DNA of 64,000 nucleotides, from contig JAPJBO010000315.1 of assembly GCA_030068145.1 (NCBI GenBank), positions 170,128 to 234,127 on the forward strand. Direction: 5' to 3'. Within the stretch, counting starts at the first letter, position 1, and every line of letters begins with the position of its first letter. The notes beneath the pieces were generated by a model, which saw only the letters and a program-made list of their open reading frames with translations, had not been told where the DNA came from and did no database searches. The DNA comes from Diplonema papillatum (Eukaryota > Euglenozoa > Diplonemea > Diplonemida > Diplonemidae). Positions 42,762 through 52,742 of the stretch are shown here, in pieces. The position numbers were made by a program, and so were the translations under genes.

Positions 42762-45700
42762 TTGGTGGGGGGGGGGGGGGGGGGTCGTTGTAGAATGGTT
42801 TTAGCTTGAAGGGTATTGGAAAGGTTGAAAAAGGTTTTGGGGGTCACCGTCGGTTTGTGTTTCTATTTTTTTTCTTTTTTTTTTTTTTGGGGGGTAATTA
42901 TTTTTTCGGGGGTTCGCGTAACCCTTCTTTTCCGGAAGATAACGTTATCTTTTCTTTTCTCTCTGGCGCTCTTTTTCTCTCTATCTCTCTCTTTGGCTAG
43001 CAAAGCGACTATTGCGACCGACACCACGACCACACCCGTAATGAATGTGATCAAGGGCCCCCCACGTTCTACATGTTGAGCAGGGGTTGCCATGTAGCCC
43101 GTACCGGTCTAAGCCTTCATTGCAGCTTCCATAAGCACCCCCGTTGGGACGGGTCCGACGGTCCGTTAGTCATCAGCGACATCGGGCGGGAAAAAGTAAA
43201 TAAAAAGAAAGGGGAAAAATGGGGGTGTGGGTGGATAAGCTCGTGGTAGGTTGTTCGGAAATAAGTACAACCTCAAACTACGCCTAGCACAGGGCCAGGC
43301 GGCATATACGTGCCTTCATCCTCTCATGTTAGTGTGCGTTCACTCGTACAGACACTTCGAGTTTTTCCCGTTAGTCAGGGTAAACGGGTGCGGAGTGAAA
43401 CATAGACCAGCCAGCAATCAAGAACCCGATGAGGCTCAAACGACGTGGATCAGAATCTCACACCCGCGAGGTGGCAACGTCTCTCATGCGCGCGGAGTCC
43501 CCTCAGACCTTGGAACCTCTGGCCATCCCTCGTGCACTCGATGGAGCAGTGTTGACATCGCAGCACCGGGGAACCCGTTAACTGCTGTTCAAACAACTGA
43601 CCATGCGGTGTCAGACATTGGGAGTCCGGCAAGGGCGGGCAGGGTGGCGAATTACCAAAGGGGCAGAAGGAGTCAGGTGAGCCTTCCGACTGCCGGCTCA
43701 TCAAATTACCGGCTGAACCTGGGGGTGCAGGCAAGTCGGGTAGTCGATCCTGAGTAGGAAGCACCATGGAGGGTGACGGGGCACGGACAGTCATGTCGTG
43801 GGCATTCCGGGGGATCCGGACAAAGGCCGCGAGGTAAACGTCACCCCACGGAATGTCGTCGACAGAGGTGACGTGCAGGTCGTCGAAGAGGATCCACCCC
43901 GTGTCTTGCGCAACGTACGTGACGTAGTGCCCGCTAGCCGTATCCTCCCCCATGTGCACCACGACGGCTGCGAGGCGTAGCAGATGGTCCGGCGGTCCGA
44001 AGAAGGGGGGCAATTTCACGTCATTCTGGCGCCTGGCACCGTTTCTCGTGTAGATGCCAAACTGCATCAGAACACATTCAGCTGTCAGACGGAGATCCAT
44101 GCTTTCAACAACCGTACCTACAGCCTTGCAGTCGCATACTCTCTCCGGATTTACAAACCCGTGCACGTGGAGAGAATCTTCCAGCTTCCTTCCGCAAGGA
44201 ATTTGCAGACATTGCACTACCTGACTGCTGGAAGAAGTGCGTCCACATGCATTACATCGCACTGAGGTGGTCCAGCCGTTCTCCAAGCATGCTACGAAGA
44301 GTTGGTAGCCCGGGCAGGGGGACCCCGTTTCGTCCGGACCCAGCGTCGCATTGGTCGCGCTGAGTATCGCTACCAGAGCTTCGTGCGCATCGTGCTGCCG
44401 TGCATCGCAGAAGTTTGCGAACATGCTCAGGATGGCTTGGACACCCATTCTCCGACAGTCCCGGCTACGTTGGTCACCACTGTCGCGAGAGCTTGACAGC
44501 ATGGCAAAGTACGCTAGGAAGTCCCCGAGAAATCCACGGCAGTTGAGGAGGTCCTGCGCAAGGCTCCAGTACATCTCTCTGATCGGCTCCACCCGCATCA
44601 GGAGCTGCAGCACCGCACCAAGAAAGCACGTGTTCCCCAGATTCGGGAGGCCGGTGGGGCCAAACAGCGTCGGATCATGCTTCACGGAAGGCGGGCGTGT
44701 ACAAACGACTGACCGGCAGCACGTGGACGGAGGGGCAGCCGTAAGAACCGGTTTGTGGACATTCGAGCGGCGTCGCTTTGAAACCTGTTGTTCGTCCTCT
44801 TCAGCCTTTCGCTTGTGGCCTTTCCGCGTGGACTCACGGGGGGCGGTCGCATCAGTCTGTTGGGTCGGCGCTTCGGTGGACGGTGATCGGGGGGAGCCAT
44901 CTTCAGCTTCTGGGACAGGCTGGGGGCGGCCGTTGTACTTCACGAAGCGTCTTTCAGCCAGAAGGCGCCCGATCGCACGGTCCATCGCGGTCGGTTCTGG
45001 TAGCGACAGAGTGCGTTCCACCTCATGAATGAGCCAGAAGAAATGCGCCCGCACCTTCTCGCAATGCTCGCCAAATTTAGCCTCCGGGTACGTGTCCAGG
45101 AGCCATTTGCGGAATCCACTCTTCAAAACGCTCTTACGGTAACCGCGCCGCATGAGTTTCAAGACCGTGTTGTTCATTTCGGTCTTGAAATCATATATGT
45201 TGTTGGCGATCCTACCGTTGCGAACGAGGGCCCCAATGAGGATGCTCGAACCGAAGTTTGATGGGGCCGTCGACAGGACTGACGTGTACGCGAGGGGGCG
45301 GTATGGGTAGGCTTTCGCCTTGTCCAAGACCGACAGTCGCATGTATCGCCTTCTAGACGCGTCGGAGACTTCGTGTCGTATCCGTATGCCAAGGAAAGTC
45401 GAATCCCCTACGCATGTGTTCGTCTGCTTGTACCTCATGCTGTAGACGGACTCGGGAGGGGGTTTCGTCCCGAAACAGAGCAGGTCATCGATAAAACGGC
45501 GCGTCATGCTGAGGAGTGTAGCCCGTCGGATGTCCCTTTCAGCCGGGGGTCTCATCATGTACCTCTTCTCCTTTGCGTAGCAGAAGAGATTGGCAATGTC
45601 TGGGGAGGCGTTAGCGCCCATTGGGATGCCCAGTATTTGCCGCATGAGGATGCCGTTCACCAGTACGTACGTGTTCGCCAGGCAGAAAGCGAGGAGGGCC

Positions 45701-46071
45701 TTGAGGTCGTGTGCAGAATATGCTGCCTGCTGCGAGCCCAGATCCGTCACTAGCATGAACGCAAAACTACGTTTCTTCTTCTGTGGCCCATGTTGGCTCC
45801 TCGGCCGTACTAGGACCAGCTCATCAACCCGTACGCCGAGCCGTTCGGCCTCCGCTGCAAAGGCTTCGTCGATGGTGCCAGCAATTTCCTCCAGCAGTTC
45901 CTCGAGCCCCAGCTGGTCGTACATGGTCGTAAAATCCCATGTACCAGCGATCAGGCCCGGAGTTAACATGCGGGGGGGGCGGGGCAGGGGGCGCACTAAG
46001 GATTGGGGGGTGCAACGGGCAATGTCAACGTCTGCTAAATTTGAAGAGGGGGGGGGGGGGGTCCCTTGCAA
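42762..46071 (-). mobile_element. Retroelement encoding RT fused to ubiquitin-specific protease, copy 1
   Basis: The ORF (46071-43450) is followed by a 680-bp 3' region ending at a G run (42767-42784). The same 3' region and ORF end recur at 49333-51369, which defines the 3' boundary of the element. RT begins close to motif A with no fingers region upstream. This copy is therefore probably cut at its 5' side, at or near the G/C runs at 46045-46130. Such truncation fits target-primed reverse transcription. No long terminal repeats or target duplication were recognised. Confidence 0.75.
43450..46071 (-). CDS. Fused reverse transcriptase - USP deubiquitinase - zinc finger protein
   Basis: An 873-codon open frame; its first codon is TTG, so the true start is upstream or lost. 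Residues 35-350 are a reverse transcriptase: motif A TWDFTTMYDQL (Asp46), motif B ILGIPMGANASPDIANLF, motif C RRFIDDLLCF (Asp195, Asp196), then a long thumb-like helical part. The pattern resembles Penelope-like RTs and related single-ORF RTs with an IDD box. Residues 400-445 are a basic linker with a possible nuclear signal (SKRRRSNVHK). Residues 470-790 are a USP-type cysteine protease: Cys box LPNLGNTCFLGAVLQ (Cys482), ARQHDAHEAL, a CNAC/CDC zinc-ribbon-like pair, and His box TASGHYVTYV (His715) with LFDDLHV (Asp730/731). Residues 843-866 are a C2HC finger (CQHC..HERRC). All protease residues look intact. Confidence 0.85.
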   Translation of the reverse strand: MQGTPPPPSSNLADVDIARCTPQSLVRPLPRPPRMLTPGLIAGTWDFTTMYDQLGLEELLEEIAGTIDEAFAAEAERLGVRVDELVLVRPRSQHGPQKKKRSFAFMLVTDLGSQQAAYSAHDLKALLAFCLANTYVLVNGILMRQILGIPMGANASPDIANLFCYAKEKRYMMRPPAERDIRRATLLSMTRRFIDDLLCFGTKPPPESVYSMRYKQTNTCVGDSTFLGIRIRHEVSDASRRRYMRLSVLDKAKAYPYRPLAYTSVLSTAPSNFGSSILIGALVRNGRIANNIYDFKTEMNNTVLKLMRRGYRKSVLKSGFRKWLLDTYPEAKFGEHCEKVRAHFFWLIHEVERTLSLPEPTAMDRAIGRLLAERRFVKYNGRPQPVPEAEDGSPRSPSTEAPTQQTDATAPRESTRKGHKRKAEEDEQQVSKRRRSNVHKPVLTAAPPSTCCRSVVCTRPPSVKHDPTLFGPTGLPNLGNTCFLGAVLQLLMRVEPIREMYWSLAQDLLNCRGFLGDFLAYFAMLSSSRDSGDQRSRDCRRMGVQAILSMFANFCDARQHDAHEALVAILSATNATLGPDETGSPCPGYQLFVACLENGWTTSVRCNACGRTSSSSQVVQCLQIPCGRKLEDSLHVHGFVNPERVCDCKAVGTVVESMDLRLTAECVLMQFGIYTRNGARRQNDVKLPPFFGPPDHLLRLAAVVVHMGEDTASGHYVTYVAQDTGWILFDDLHVTSVDDIPWGDVYLAAFVRIPRNAHDMTVRAPSPSMVLPTQDRLPDLPAPPGSAGNLMSRQSEGSPDSFCPFGNSPPCPPLPDSQCLTPHGQLFEQQLTGSPVLRCQHCSIECTRDGQRFQGLRGLRAHERRCHLAGVRF

Positions 46072-46210
46072 AGTCGTTGGGGGCCCTCAGGGTAGTGTCA
46101 GCACTGCCCCCCCCCCCCCCCAAAAAAAAAAAGGGGGGTGCAACGTGCAACGGGGGCAACGTCCCTTAGTGCGCACCCTGGGGGGAAAATCTTAGTTAGT
46201 GGGGGGGGGG
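46040..46210. repeat. Cluster of long G and C runs at the 5' edge of the RT-USP element
   Basis: G runs at 46049-46062 and 46201-46213 and a C run at 46107-46121 with 'aaaaaaaaaaagggggg'. Short segments around them repeat ('gggggtgcaac', 'ttagtgcgcac'). Confidence 0.85.
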
Positions 46211-46666
46211 GGCCGGCAGTGATCATGGCAAACGTTGAACGTTTGAACGTTTGACAAACGTTTGCGTTTGCAAAATTCATGTCAAACGTGTATCAAACGT
46301 GAGTGAGGCGCTGGCCGCGCCTGCAGTGGGGTTCCGAGTGTGGGGTCGGCTTGTGAACACTCGAGCCACAAGGGCAAGATCTTCATGCCCGGGGCCCCAG
46401 AAAGTGGGAGGGAACACTTGCTGAAGGCTAGTATCTCCCTGTATCTCCCTGTGCACGCCCAAGGAGAACCAGAAGGATGTCTTGTTCCCTTATTTTCGTG
46501 GTGCCCGCCTGCAGCCACGTGGACAAGTGCTATCAAGGGTCGTGTACTGTGGACAGACCCGGTCCATCGATTGGCAAACGTCACGTTTGCACGTTTGTCA
46601 AACGTTTGCGTTTGATAAATCTTGTCAAACGTACGTTTGCAAACGTTTGATAACATCACTGCCCTA
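46211..46666. mobile_element. Foldback element M with AAACGTTTG sub-repeat termini
   Basis: Tip GGCAGTGATC at the left and the matching ATCACTGCC at 46656-46664. Each terminus is a cluster of 'caaacgttt' and 'aaacgt' units in both directions, centred on the palindrome AAACGTTT. The interior of about 250 bp has no ORF. G runs flank both sides. Confidence 0.7.
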
Positions 46667-46689
46667 GGGGGGGGGGAGGGGGGGGGGCA

Positions 46690-48096
46690 CACGACGCACT
46701 TGTCATGCACAATCACTTGTTATATAACAAGTGACCTAACAAGTGAAAATGTATAACAAGTGCCACTTGTTATATAACAAGTGATCACTTGTTATATAAC
46801 AAGTGATTGCTTGTTATATAACAAGCGATTGCTTGTTATAACAAGTGTTTGGCTGCAATTTCATAAGGAACCTGGGGTTTGTACCTACCTCACGTCATCT
46901 GCAAGACACAAGGCTCCACCTGGTCCAGACAAAAATATCGGGGAGGTTCGGGGAAATTCGGGGAGTTTCGGGGTATTTCCTTTGTGGCGACCACTTTCCC
47001 TGCAGCCGGCCTTGGCGATGGCGGGGAGGGGGCTACGCTATTACGGCCCTACCTTGCGCAGAGCGGTCCCGTGTTTGGTTATGCCCCGAAGACGAAGATA
47101 GAGGCTGAGAAGGAAGGACAGACTGGGAGGACGCCCGAACCGACACCGAAGTCGAGACGCAAGCTGCGACCATCAGCCCAAAGCGCCACAACGGAAGCGG
47201 CGGATGCCGGCGCCAACACCGCCATCGAGAACGCCGCAGAAGGCGACGACACTAGGACGGCCGCTGCAACGAAGCGGCGGCGCAAGGACTCGCCATCATC
47301 GAAGACAGAGGTGCGAGATAAGGTGCCAGTGACGAAGAGAGGTAGCACGAAGAGGTAATCACGAAAGAGAGCAGATGCAGATTATCGCCATGTACGGACC
47401 TTGGACTTTTCTGGAGCATCTGGGTGGGATATTATGGTCCCGTGAGTGCTTTTCTGCCCGCCAGGTGTTGTGTGCTGCCAGTGGGGGTAATTTTCTGGCA
47501 GTCTCGGGCTTCAGGAAGGCGTATCGGTAACAGTCAATCTCGCTCCCCGAAATAGGCAAAACCCCCTGATTTCGTTGACAGGCCGAAACCCCTCCTTTTT
47601 TGGCTTTGGTGCAAATACGCAGTTCCGCAGCTTTTTGGCCGTAAATTCGGTGCCATGCCGCAGTGGAGGTGATGTGTAATACCCGGAGTACGGTCACCGC
47701 CTTGGGCGAAAATGTCAAAAAACACGAAATCACGCTCGTTGGCACCCGGCTCGGGGTTTTTCACACGACAAGAAACTTCGACCCACAGATAAACCCCGAA
47801 TGAGCGGTTCGGGTGTGCAAATGCCAAGCGTGCTTACAGCAACCGTTTGTTTGCCAAAAGCCTAGTGTCTTGCAGATCACGTGACTTTCTCTCGTAGGTA
47901 GGTGCAAACCCCAGGTTCCTTATGAAATTGCAACCAAACATATAACAAGCAATCACTTGTTATATAACAAGCAATCACTTGTTATATAACAACTGACCAC
48001 TTGTTATATAACAAGTGACCACTTGTTACATCACTTGTTAGAAATGTAACTAGCTATGTCCCAAAAAAAACAGCTAACAAGTGCGTCGTGCAGGGA
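46690..48096. mobile_element. Foldback element N with ACTTGTTATATAACAAGT termini
   Basis: Tip CACACGACGCACTTGT (46688-46703) and its reverse at 48080-48095 (ACAAGTGCGTCGTGC). The terminal arrays consist of the palindrome ACTTGTTATATAACAAGT, repeated at 46714-46850 and 47940-48030. Inside the arrays 'tttcataaggaacctggggt' (46858-46878) and its complement form the second inverted layer. The interior carries a basic ORF (47041-47358). Confidence 0.8.
47041..47358 (+). CDS. Lys/Arg-rich ORF inside foldback element N
   Basis: The open plus frame ends at 47358: GYAPKTKIEAEKEGQTGRTP, KSRRKLRPSAQSATTEAADA, then ATKRRRKDSPSSKTEVRDKV and KRGSTKR with a stop. It has strong nuclear-signal-like clusters and Ala/Thr spacers. 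No ATG lies at its left end, so it may be the last exon of an element gene. No transposase motif was seen. It could be a DNA-binding accessory protein, but this is a guess. Confidence 0.35.
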   Translation, partial: LRPYLAQSGPVFGYAPKTKIEAEKEGQTGRTPEPTPKSRRKLRPSAQSATTEAADAGANTAIENAAEGDDTRTAAATKRRRKDSPSSKTEVRDKVPVTKRGSTKR

Positions 48097-48099
48097 TGA

Positions 48100-48190
48100 T
48101 AAAATACAACCCCAGTTCCAAAAATACAAAAATACAAAAAATACAAAAAATACAGTATTTTTTGTATGTTTTTGTATTTTATGGATTGCC
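48100..48190. repeat. AAAAATAC tandem repeat with inverted half
   Basis: Units of 'aaaaatac' are followed by 'gtattttt' units. A related, longer array of 'aaaaaatac' and 'ccaaaaaatcc' lies at 49180-49322. The two may bound another element (48100-49322), but inverted ends could not be confirmed. Confidence 0.6.
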
Positions 48191-48687
48191 AGCAGTGGAC
48201 GATCTTAAACACAGGGGGTGACAAAAAACACATCAAAAAAAGTATTTCAAGCGAACTTTAACTCTAAAAAAAAAAAATCCCCGCTGCGCGGGGCCTTCTG
48301 GACCCTGTTAGCCTCAGTTACAAAACACTTCCAAGACCCAGAGGAATCCTGATGGAGCCTCTTCATGACGCACTCACGTATCTCTCTGTCTGATAGAGTC
48401 ATTTCTACCGTCTTCTACACACAGCAAATATCTCCTTGGAATCCTTGGCAATGGGGGTCACGTTGGGGGTCAGGAAAAGGCATAGAGCCTTGCAGATTGT
48501 GCGTGGCTCATGTGCCTAATCGAGCTTAGCCCGAGGGTGGGAAGGGGTGGGAACAAAAGGGACAAAAAGTGTGTAATGTGTGTAGCGGGAGATACCCTGT
48601 GGATTGTTGCGGTCTCTGCCACCCGATCCATGATTCCCGGCGTAAACTCTTCTAATTTATTCAGGGAATCAGCCTATCCGAAGATGC

Positions 48688-49041
48688 TTAACCAGTATTG
48701 TGATCAATACTGCGATCCAGGAGTTGGGAGTTGGGTCCGAACACACAGCGTATAGTACAAACATGCCGATTCTTACTTTCCCCTTTTCGTAGCTGGTAGC
48801 TTAAATCGAAGGACAAGGCCGATTCTGAGAACCACTTTGCTGGTGCTGCCGGGAGAAAGTGCCTTGTGACATTCGGGCGCACATTTCGAAGCACTGTGCG
48901 GAACAGAGGATCCTCCACAGTGAAGAAAAGGCTTGCAAAAACATATCTGATGCATTGCTGCATGCTGTCCCTTTCAACTTCAGACATTCCGGGGCATATA
49001 CCGAGGCGTGTCTGCTCGAACAGAATTGCCATGAGCACCAC
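48688..49041 (-). pseudogene. Possible hAT-type transposase fragment
   Basis: The minus frame reads QQCIRYVFASLFFTVEDPLF then RTVLRNVRPNVTRHFLPAAP. The spacing (helix, aromatic, 'VE.P.FR..L..VRPN', proline) resembles the region after the BED finger of hAT transposases. No catalytic domain was found and the frame ends soon after. It lies between two AAAAATAC arrays, which might bound the remnant. Confidence 0.35.
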
Positions 49042-49179
49042 TTTTCACCACTTGCTACGTCGGACTGACATCCTTCGGGTGGTGTTTTGCCCCAAAATAT
49101 TCACGCCGCCCAGCTCTTCCTCATCAGCTGGGAAACACTCCAACCCACACGAAACCCGTCCCGGCAGAGAACACCGGGA

Positions 49180-49322
49180 CCCCAAAAAATCCAGAACTCC
49201 AAAAAATCCAAAACTCCAAAAATCTCAAAAATCCAAAAAATACAAAAAATACAAATTCCGGGTTCAAAAAATACAAAAAATACAAAAAATACAAGTCCAA
49301 AAAATACCATAAAATACAAGGC
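49180..49322. repeat. AAAAAATAC / CCAAAAAATCC tandem array
   Basis: A-rich units of 8-11 bp with 'ccaaaaaatcc' first and then 'aaaaaatac'. It abuts the G run at the 3' end of RT-USP copy 2. Confidence 0.85.
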
Positions 49323-49332
49323 TTCTCAACCC

Positions 49333-51369
49333 TGGGGGGGGGTCGTTGTATAATGGTTTAGCTTGAAGGGTGTTGGAAAGGTTGAAAAAGGTTTTGGGGG
49401 TCACCGTCGGTTTGTGTTTTTATTTTTTTCTGTATATTTTTTTTGGGGGGTAATTATTTTTTCGGGGGTTCGCGTAACCCTTCTTTTCCGGAAGATAACG
49501 TTATCTTTTCTTTTCTCTCTGGCGCTCTTTTTCTCTCTATCTCTCTCTTTGGCTAGCAAAGCGACTATTGCGACCGACACCACGACCACACCCGTAATGA
49601 ATGTGATCAAGGGCCCCCCACGTTCTACATGTTGAGCAGGGGTTGCCATGTAGCCCGTACCGGTCTAAGCCTTCATTGCAGCTTCCATAAGCACCCCCGT
49701 TGGGACGGGTCCGACGGTCCGTTAGTCATCAGCGACATCGGGCGGGAAAAAGTAAATAAAAAGAAAGGGGAAAAATGGGGGTGTGGGTGGATAAGCTCGT
49801 GGTAGGTTGTTCGGAAATAAGTACAACCTCAAACTACGCCTAGCACAGGGCCAGGCGGCATATACGTGCCTTCATCCTCTCATGTTAGTGTGCGTTCACT
49901 CGTACAGACACTTCGAGTTTTTCCCGTTAGTCAGGGTAAACGGGTGCGGAGTGAAATATAGACCAGCCAGCAATCAAGAATCCGATGAGGCTCAAACGAC
50001 GTGGATCAGAATCTCACACCCGCGAGGTGGCAACGTCTCTCATGCGCGCGGAGTCCCCTCAGACCTTGGAACGTCTGGCCATCCTTCGTGCATTCGACGG
50101 AGCAGTGTTGACATCGCAGCACCGGGGAACCTGTTAACTGCTGTTCAAACAACTGACCATGCGGTGTCAGACATTGGGAGTCCGGCAAGGGCGGGCAGGG
50201 TGGCGAATTACCAAAGGGGCAGAAGGAGTCAGGTGATCCTTCCGACTGCCGGCTCATCAAATTACCGGCTGAACCTGGGGGTGCAGGCAAGTCGGGTAGC
50301 CGATCCTGAGTGGGAAGCACCATGGAGGGTGACGGGGCACGGACAGTCATGTCGTGGGCATTCCGGGGGATCCGGACAAAGGCCGCGAGGTAAACGTCAC
50401 CCCACGGAATGTCGTCGACAGAGGTGACGTGCAGGTCGTCGAAGAGGATCCACCCCGTGTCTTGCGCAACGTACGTGACGTAGTGCCCGCTAGCCGTATC
50501 CTCCCCCATGTGCACCACGACGGCCGCGAGGCGTAGCAGATGGTCCGGCGGTCCGAAGAAGGGGGGCAGTTTCACGTCATTCTGGCGCCTGGCACCGTTT
50601 CTCGTGTAGATGCCAAACTGCATCAGAACACATTCAGCTGTCAGACGGAGATCCATGCTTTCAACCACCGTACCTACAGCCTTGCAGTCGCATACTCTCT
50701 CCGGATTCACAAACCCGTGCACGTGGAGAGAGTCTTCCAGCTTCCTTCCGCAAGGAATTTGCAAACATTGCATTACCTGACTGCTGGAAGAAGTGCGTCC
50801 ACATGCACTGCATCGTACTGAGCTGGTCCAGCCGTTCTCCAAGCATGTTACGAAGAGTTGGTAGCCCGGGCAGGGGGTCCCCGTTTCGTCCGGACCCAGC
50901 GTCGCACTAGTCGCGCTGAGTATCGCTACCAGAGCTTCGTGCGCATCGTGCTGCCGTGCATCGCAGAAGTTTGCGAACATGCTCAGGATGGCTTGGACAC
51001 CCATTCTCCGACAATCCCGGCTACGCTGGTCACCACTGTCGCGAGAGCTTGACAGCATGGCAAAGTAAGCCAGGAAGTCCCCGAGAAATCCACGGCAGTT
51101 GGGGAGGTCCTGCGCAAGGCTCCAGTACATCTCTCTGATCGGCCCAACCCGTAGCAGGAGCTGCAGCACCGCACCAAAGAAGCACGTGTTCCCCAGATTC
51201 GGGAGGCCGGCGGGGCCAAACAGCGTCGGATCATGCCTCACGGAAGGCGGGTGTGTACAAACGTCTGATCGGTAGCACGTGGATGGAGGGGCAACTGTTA
51301 GAACCGGTTTGTGGACATTCGAGCGGCGTCGCTTTGAAGCCCGTTGTTCGTCCTCTTCAGCCTTTCGCT
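49333..51369 (-). mobile_element. RT-USP retroelement, copy 2 (5' truncated)
   Basis: Matches 42777-44813. Coordinates differ by exactly 6556 at both the stop codon and the break point, so there is no net indel in the 1364-bp coding part; the 3' region has only small indels. Similarity stops at 51369 ('cctttcgct'), where element K copy 2 and a small hairpin begin. The RT domain is absent. The break may be original 5' truncation or later insertion of K. Confidence 0.8.
50006..51369 (-). CDS. USP deubiquitinase and zinc finger, truncated copy
   Basis: Open from the break at 51369 to the stop at 50006. It keeps the basic linker (SKRRRSNVHK), Cys box LPNLGNTCFFGAVLQ, ARQHDAHEALV, zinc-ribbon-like CSAC, His box TASGHYVTYV with LFDDLHV, and the C2HC finger CQHCSVECTKDGQTF..HERRC. 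Differences from copy 1 are scattered substitutions and the frame is undamaged. Without RT it could at most be an orphan protease; no promoter is evident. Confidence 0.7.
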
Positions 51370-51394
51370 GGGGGGGGTAGGTAGTTGGAAAATA

Positions 51395-52645
51395 TAGACA
51401 TTACCTACCCCCCCGTGTTAGTGTCGCCTACCTAAAGGCACCTTTTCCAAAAAGGCGACACTAACACGGGAAGGCGACACTTACACGGGGTGTGACCAAA
51501 GGGTGTGACTGGCACCGTGGTAGATAGCTATGTTCCCTCGTGCATTCTTCCGATGCTCACCGGCAAAACTGCAAACCCGCGAACCAGCCATCCAGGACCA
51601 GAATGCCGTAGTTGCCTGATGGTAGTCGTGGAAGTAGAGAGGCAGACGTCTACATACAGCACCCTCCCATGACATCGCGCGCTGTCTTGGCATTGGCATG
51701 TGAAAGCGCGTTCGTTGACTCTGTCTCCCGCTACAAACAAGGCCGCCCGCGGATGTGATCTCGCACGTTTTTGGTGTTGTTTTGGTCCTTTCTCTGTTGG
51801 CTCAAAATTTAGACCCCATGTCAGTTCTCCTGTCATGCTTCTTCGCGTGCTTCGCGCGCTTGTTCTGCACCGGGGGCTCGAGTTGTTTCTTCTGGCAAAA
51901 CGTGCCCGGGGAAACACTGTCGACTCGTCGGCAAGTATGCGGTTGTACCTCCCTCCATTGCACCCATTCTTCGAGAATTAGTGGAGGACTATCCGGCTTC
52001 GGAAACGAGATGATCGTTTGACGCAACAGCACTACTCGACCGGCTACCAATATGTGTTGAAATCCCATTCAGTCGGCGAAAGACGACCACCATATTTCTA
52101 AGTTTGCATGGAGGCGTTGTTGAGGAACACAGATTTACATTGGCGAGGTGAAATCAACACCTGTCGATCATGCGAGGAAGCTTTCAGCTTCTTCATGGAC
52201 GCGTGTGCGCCCGTTGTTGCTACTGTTCCGGGTACCAGAAACCGCACTCTGCTTTAATAGATCAGCCTGTTGCAAAGCCCACCTCTGCAGGCTTGTGCTT
52301 TGGTCATGCATGTTTATAGATGGTGCAAGACGGGTTTCTTGCCCCGTCTTGTTTCCTGCTGATTCAGTATCGGATCAGTGAATCTAGGTCAATGACTTTC
52401 TAAGTCATGAGCACCAGGATGCTTACTTTCTGCCACAAGCTTCAGGCAATCGTTGTCAATGATTGTTTCCTTCAGGTGCCCTAGCTCTGTTGCATAGGTG
52501 AGGAGGAGACATTCGGAGAAATACGGGAAACCCAGTTAAAACCCGTATTCCCGTGTTAGTGTCGCCTCGCGTCTCCAGGACAAAAGGCGACACTGACAAG
52601 GGAGAAACGGAGGCGACACTAACACGGGGGGGGGTAGGTAACTAA
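51395..52645 (-). mobile_element. Foldback element K, copy 2 (inverted relative to copy 1)
   Basis: Ends TACCTACCCCCCC plus GTGTTAGTGTCGCC (51401) and GGCGACACTAACACGG plus a G run and GTAGGTA (52620-52645), an exact terminal inversion. Sub-terminal units repeat the same motif in both directions. 52330-52530 matches copy 1 reversed. A segment of about 600 bp (51520-52140) is not present in copy 1. Confidence 0.75.
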
Positions 52646-52677
52646 ATAAATAAAGCGGCGATGGTGGCCGAGTTGCA

Positions 52678-52736
52678 CAATACATTGAAAGGGCAACCCG
52701 CAACGGGTTGCTAATACTTGAAAAAAGGAAGCCGGA
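52678..52736 (-). repeat. Family A fragment at the donor of the membrane-protein gene
   Basis: 'acaatacattgaaagggcaa' and 'aatacttgaaaaaagg' match the 3' half of family A. It abuts the donor GTGTGC at 52742, as the copy at 31285 abuts GTGCGC. Confidence 0.65.
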
Positions 52737-52742
52737 GCACAC

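Noticed and set aside
48100..49322. A fifth foldback element bounded by AAAAATAC arrays
   Set aside because: Both arrays read mainly in the same direction and no shared unique tip could be found, so inverted ends are not supported.
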